Below are positions 61,410-64,000 of a stretch of 64,000 nt of DNA, piece by piece. A model generated the notes under the pieces. It had not been told where the DNA came from. It searched no databases and saw only the letters and a list, made by a program, of their open reading frames with translations. The position numbers and the translations under genes are program-made. The DNA is from Longitalea arenae. GTDB lineage: Bacteria; Bacteroidota; Bacteroidia; Chitinophagales; Chitinophagaceae. The stretch spans positions 62,001 to 126,000 of the forward strand of contig NZ_JAFFJX010000009.1 of assembly GCF_016924755.1 (NCBI RefSeq). The letters are read 5' to 3'. Numbering within the stretch: position 1 is the stretch's first letter; each line of letters starts with the position of its first letter.

Positions 61410-61530
61410 GCAAGTTCCTGGTTGCAGGTTGCAGGGTAAAAGGTCCAGTCTCTCAGCTACAGGCTCAAAGTAATAACAGGCGCCTGAAACAAACGCACTT
61501 GTAACCTGTACCTTGTAACCTGTAACGCAT
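61410..61530. repeat. GGTTGCAG and TGTAACC heptamer copies
   Basis: GGTTGCA, GGTTGCA near 61429 and TGTAACC, TGTACCT, TGTAACC, TGTAACG at 61501-61527, separated by about 60 bp of non-repetitive DNA. Confidence 0.75.
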
Positions 61531-61534
61531 TAAT

Positions 61535-61568
61535 AAAAAAAAGTGAGCTACCCATTTGGATAACCCAC
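61535..61568 (-). terminator. Terminator of the alpha-2-macroglobulin gene
   Basis: Minus strand: GTGGGTTATCC / GGGTAGCTCAC (11 bp with three G-U), 4-nt loop, eight T. Confidence 0.85.
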
Positions 61569-61590
61569 CTTTATCATTAGAATGATTTCC

Positions 61591-64000
61591 TTACTCTACT
61601 TTCACCGTCACACCTTCACTGTGGCTGGTAAACTCAGGGGCATACATACATTGAATGGTGGTAATGCCATTGCTGAATGTACCGGTGTGCGTAACAAACA
61701 AAGGATACTCGAATACGTAAGTGCCTTTCGGCAGCTGGCCGAAGAAGAAATTGGTGCTGGCGTCCTTGGTTGATTCGTAATAACCGAGTCCGCCCTGCCA
61801 TTTATACTGGCTGATCACATTCACAGGTTCCAGGCAGGCTGCACGCATATCTTTCATGTGCACATATTCCATATTGCGGTCAACGCGCAGCTCCATACGT
61901 ACTTTCACCTTGTCGCCTACTTTCATTACATCGCCTTCTTTGACCGGTTCTAATACCGGGCCACGGGCAGTATTCTTTTCCACAAATAATTGCTTGGTCA
62001 ATTGTAAAGGTGTGGCCGCAGGGGTGATCTTGTTCAGGTCTTCGAAATACTGCCAGTAAACGGCGCCCCAGGCGGCAGCTTCCCGGCCTGCGCCAGTGGC
62101 AGAAGAGATCTTCGACACAGTAACTTTGATATTCCCCATTTCCGGTTTTACCTGTTTTTCATCGAGCACTTTTTTGAAATAACCGGTGCCGGCTTCCTGC
62201 TGCTGGTCTTTACTGCTAATAGCGGTATTGCCAAGATCGATGGTAATATCCGGTGCGTTCGTCAGCAGATCAGTTCCCTGTAAAAGCAGCGCATAACAGG
62301 CATCTGCGGTGGCTTTGGTGGTTCTCCAGTGCTGCGTTTGTTTTTGTTTCAGTAACCATAATTTCATATCGTTCACGGCGGCTGTATCCTGTGTTACTTC
62401 GGTAAAGGTCTCGATCATCAGGGACTGGCTTTCAACAGGTGATTGATACCAGTAATAACCCGCTGAGAAATCTTTCCAGTACATGCCCATTTCTTCATTA
62501 ATGAGAGCGTTCTCTTTTAATGACTTTACAATATTGCGGGCGGTTTGTACATCGCCGGTGCGGAAGAGCGACAAGGCGATCATGCCCTGCATGTATTTGC
62601 TTTGTTTCACCCAGGCTTTTTGGGATTGCGAACGGTAATAGTTATAGGCTTTGAACACATTACCGGGCACGCCATTTTCAGGGAAGAAGCTCCGCATGTA
62701 TAAATACTGAATATGCAGCGGACTGATATATTCCGTTTCCGGCAGCTTTTTGCGCTGCTTCAACATGTTGTTGTAGTCTTCCTGCAGGCGGGCATCCAGA
62801 TAAGGGAGCGCTTTTTTGATAATGGCATCCAGTAGATCGTTCGATGGTAAGGCTTTCAGCTTTTTCAGGTGGCCGATACCGGTGAGAATGTATTGGGTAA
62901 TATAACGATCGTCCGGACCGCCCTTGAACCATACAAAACCACCATTGGGGCTTTGCAGTTCCTGCAGTTTGCTAATGTTCTTTGTAAGCTCGCCGCTCAT
63001 GCGCACCAGGTCGAACAGTAAGGCGATGTTCTTTTTTTGTTGCGCTTCATTTTTTGCCTGTAATACCCAGGGAGTTTCCTGCAACAGCACTGATTTCAAC
63101 TCTTCGTTCTTTTGCAAATTGCTGAGCAGCGCCGAAGAATCGGCAGTTTTCCAACGTTCGAAGATCTGTTTGATCTTCGGGGAAGCATTGGCAATGGTGC
63201 TGGCCAGGGCATTGGCATAATAACGGTTGAAGACCTGTTCAGCGCAATCGTAGGGATATTCCATTAAGTAAGGCAGGGCCTGTACCGCATACCAGGCGGG
63301 ATTGGTAGTGAATTCAACGGTTAGTGCATGATGGTTCAGGCTTTCGCTGTTACCGCTTTTAACCAGCTTTTCAAAAGTAAAGCTTTTGGTTCCATTACCA
63401 CGAACGGGCAGCGGTACGCTTTCTGTAACCAGCATGCGGTTGCTTACCACCGGTAGCATGGCTTCTTCGCCGTCACTGGTATTGCCGGCCCGGGCAACCA
63501 GCCGGTAAGTGACCGGTTTATTGTACTGGTAAGGGATCTCGAGGCTGAAGCTGACGGGAACGCTTTGTTTGGCCGGAACGGTAAAATACTGACTGGGGAT
63601 CACATTGCGGAACCAGCCATCCACAGCCTGGTTGGTAGTGGCATCGATCAGTTGTAATTGTACCTGTCCGGTTATTTCCTTATCGGTAAGGTTGGCGATC
63701 TTGCCGCTGAAATTCATGCGGTCGCCTTCCCGCAAAAAGCGGGGGGCATTGGGTTGCACCATCAGGTCTTTTTGGGTAACGATGGTTTTTTCATCGTAGC
63801 CAAATGACAGGTCTTTGGTATGTGCCAGGCTCATCCACTTCCATTGTGTGACTGCTTCCGGCATAGTGAAGGAGAATTCGATATTCCCATCGGCATCGGT
63901 ATGCAGGTCGGGGAAGAAGAAGGCCGTTTCATTAAAGTTCTTACGTACCTGAACCGCCGCTGTTCCGGGGGCGGCAGGTTTTTCTGCGGCGTCAGCCTCA
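61591..64000 (-). CDS. Alpha-2-macroglobulin family protein, N-terminal part outside window
   Basis: About 803 C-terminal residues. The frame stays open to the window edge, so the ATG at 63864 is internal. Visible order: the end of the A2M domain ('FFFPDLHTDADGNIEFSFTMPEAVTQWKWM'), the 'GYDEKTIVTQKDLMVQPNAPRFLREGDRM' macroglobulin domain, the thioester region 'YPYDCAEQVFNRYYA' with an intact C-x-E-Q, the helical complement-like domain, and C-terminal receptor-binding-like strands. Bacterial A2Ms trap attacking proteases covalently in the periplasm or at the surface. The penicillin-binding PbpC partner often found beside it is not in view. Confidence 0.92.
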   Translation of the reverse strand, partial: EADAAEKPAAPGTAAVQVRKNFNETAFFFPDLHTDADGNIEFSFTMPEAVTQWKWMSLAHTKDLSFGYDEKTIVTQKDLMVQPNAPRFLREGDRMNFSGKIANLTDKEITGQVQLQLIDATTNQAVDGWFRNVIPSQYFTVPAKQSVPVSFSLEIPYQYNKPVTYRLVARAGNTSDGEEAMLPVVSNRMLVTESVPLPVRGNGTKSFTFEKLVKSGNSESLNHHALTVEFTTNPAWYAVQALPYLMEYPYDCAEQVFNRYYANALASTIANASPKIKQIFERWKTADSSALLSNLQKNEELKSVLLQETPWVLQAKNEAQQKKNIALLFDLVRMSGELTKNISKLQELQSPNGGFVWFKGGPDDRYITQYILTGIGHLKKLKALPSNDLLDAIIKKALPYLDARLQEDYNNMLKQRKKLPETEYISPLHIQYLYMRSFFPENGVPGNVFKAYNYYRSQSQKAWVKQSKYMQGMIALSLFRTGDVQTARNIVKSLKENALINEEMGMYWKDFSAGYYWYQSPVESQSLMIETFTEVTQDTAAVNDMKLWLLKQKQTQHWRTTKATADACYALLLQGTDLLTNAPDITIDLGNTAISSKDQQQEAGTGYFKKVLDEKQVKPEMGNIKVTVSKISSATGAGREAAAWGAVYWQYFEDLNKITPAATPLQLTKQLFVEKNTARGPVLEPVKEGDVMKVGDKVKVRMELRVDRNMEYVHMKDMRAACLEPVNVISQYKWQGGLGYYESTKDASTNFFFGQLPKGTYVFEYPLFVTHTGTFSNGITTIQCMYAPEFTSHSEGVTVKVE

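Noticed and set aside
1-64000. tRNA, rRNA, insertion sequences, prophage or defence systems
   Set aside because: None could be recognised on either strand. The gene content is housekeeping metabolism, and no transposase, integrase or restriction gene is present.

Overview
The window comes from a Bacteroidota genome, most likely a Chitinophagaceae member of the Niastella/Chitinophaga type (an inference). The grounds are promoters of the form TTTG-N18/19-TAnnTTTG, the near absence of Shine-Dalgarno sites, a type IX secretion tail, PorG-like and PorT-like barrels, Crp/Fnr and DoxX-like genes, and M67/MoeB-rhodanese genes. No rRNA, tRNA, insertion sequence, prophage or CRISPR array was seen. Most of the DNA is housekeeping amino-acid metabolism, and most of the novelty lies in leaders and intergenic repeats.

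Layout. 1-5.1 kb: end of a glycosyltransferase gene, an FAH-family enzyme, a Crp-DoxX pair, a secreted BNR-repeat protein and a small hypothetical. 5.2-9.6 kb: a JAMM peptidase, an E1-like/rhodanese protein, long repeat arrays and a helical-repeat protein. 9.7-21.7 kb: branched-chain amino-acid genes leuA, leuB, ilvE, ilvD, ilvB, a Tam-like methyltransferase, ilvN, ilvC and ilvA, with an Ile/Val leader-peptide attenuator before ilvE. 21.7-23.4 kb: non-coding and repetitive. 23.4-32.9 kb: gltB, gltD, amt and an outer-membrane barrel (ammonium uptake and assimilation). 33.5-44.7 kb: ppc (minus), then thrA-thrB-thrC behind a Thr-rich leader peptide, facing a minus-strand metB/queF-like/hom operon controlled by a SAM-I riboswitch. 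45.3-47.6 kb: two paralogous barrels and an OmpA lipoprotein. 47.8-64 kb: uvrA, a deoxynucleotidase, a T9SS-tail mini-protein, a PorG-like barrel, elaA, rarA, aspS, two MtfA-like peptidases, an FAD oxidoreductase and a truncated alpha-2-macroglobulin gene.

How the parts fit. PEP carboxylase supplies oxaloacetate and gltBD/amt supply nitrogen for aspartate. ThrA/B/C makes threonine, IlvA converts it to 2-oxobutyrate, and IlvB/N/C/D/E makes Ile and Val. A second, unfused homoserine dehydrogenase sits under SAM control for the methionine branch. At least three different RNA-based attenuation devices (Ile/Val peptide, Thr peptide, SAM riboswitch) are visible, plus an unexplained terminator in the leuA leader.

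The most unusual feature is a set of about twenty intergenic arrays built from short units, mostly 7-8 bp, of several unrelated sequences. Many start at or within a few bases of a stop codon. Other points for follow-up are a QueF homologue lacking its catalytic Cys inside the SAM-riboswitch operon, the methyltransferase embedded in the ilv operon, a terminator whose loop is filled with repeat, and a 140-bp duplication of the amt 3' end.
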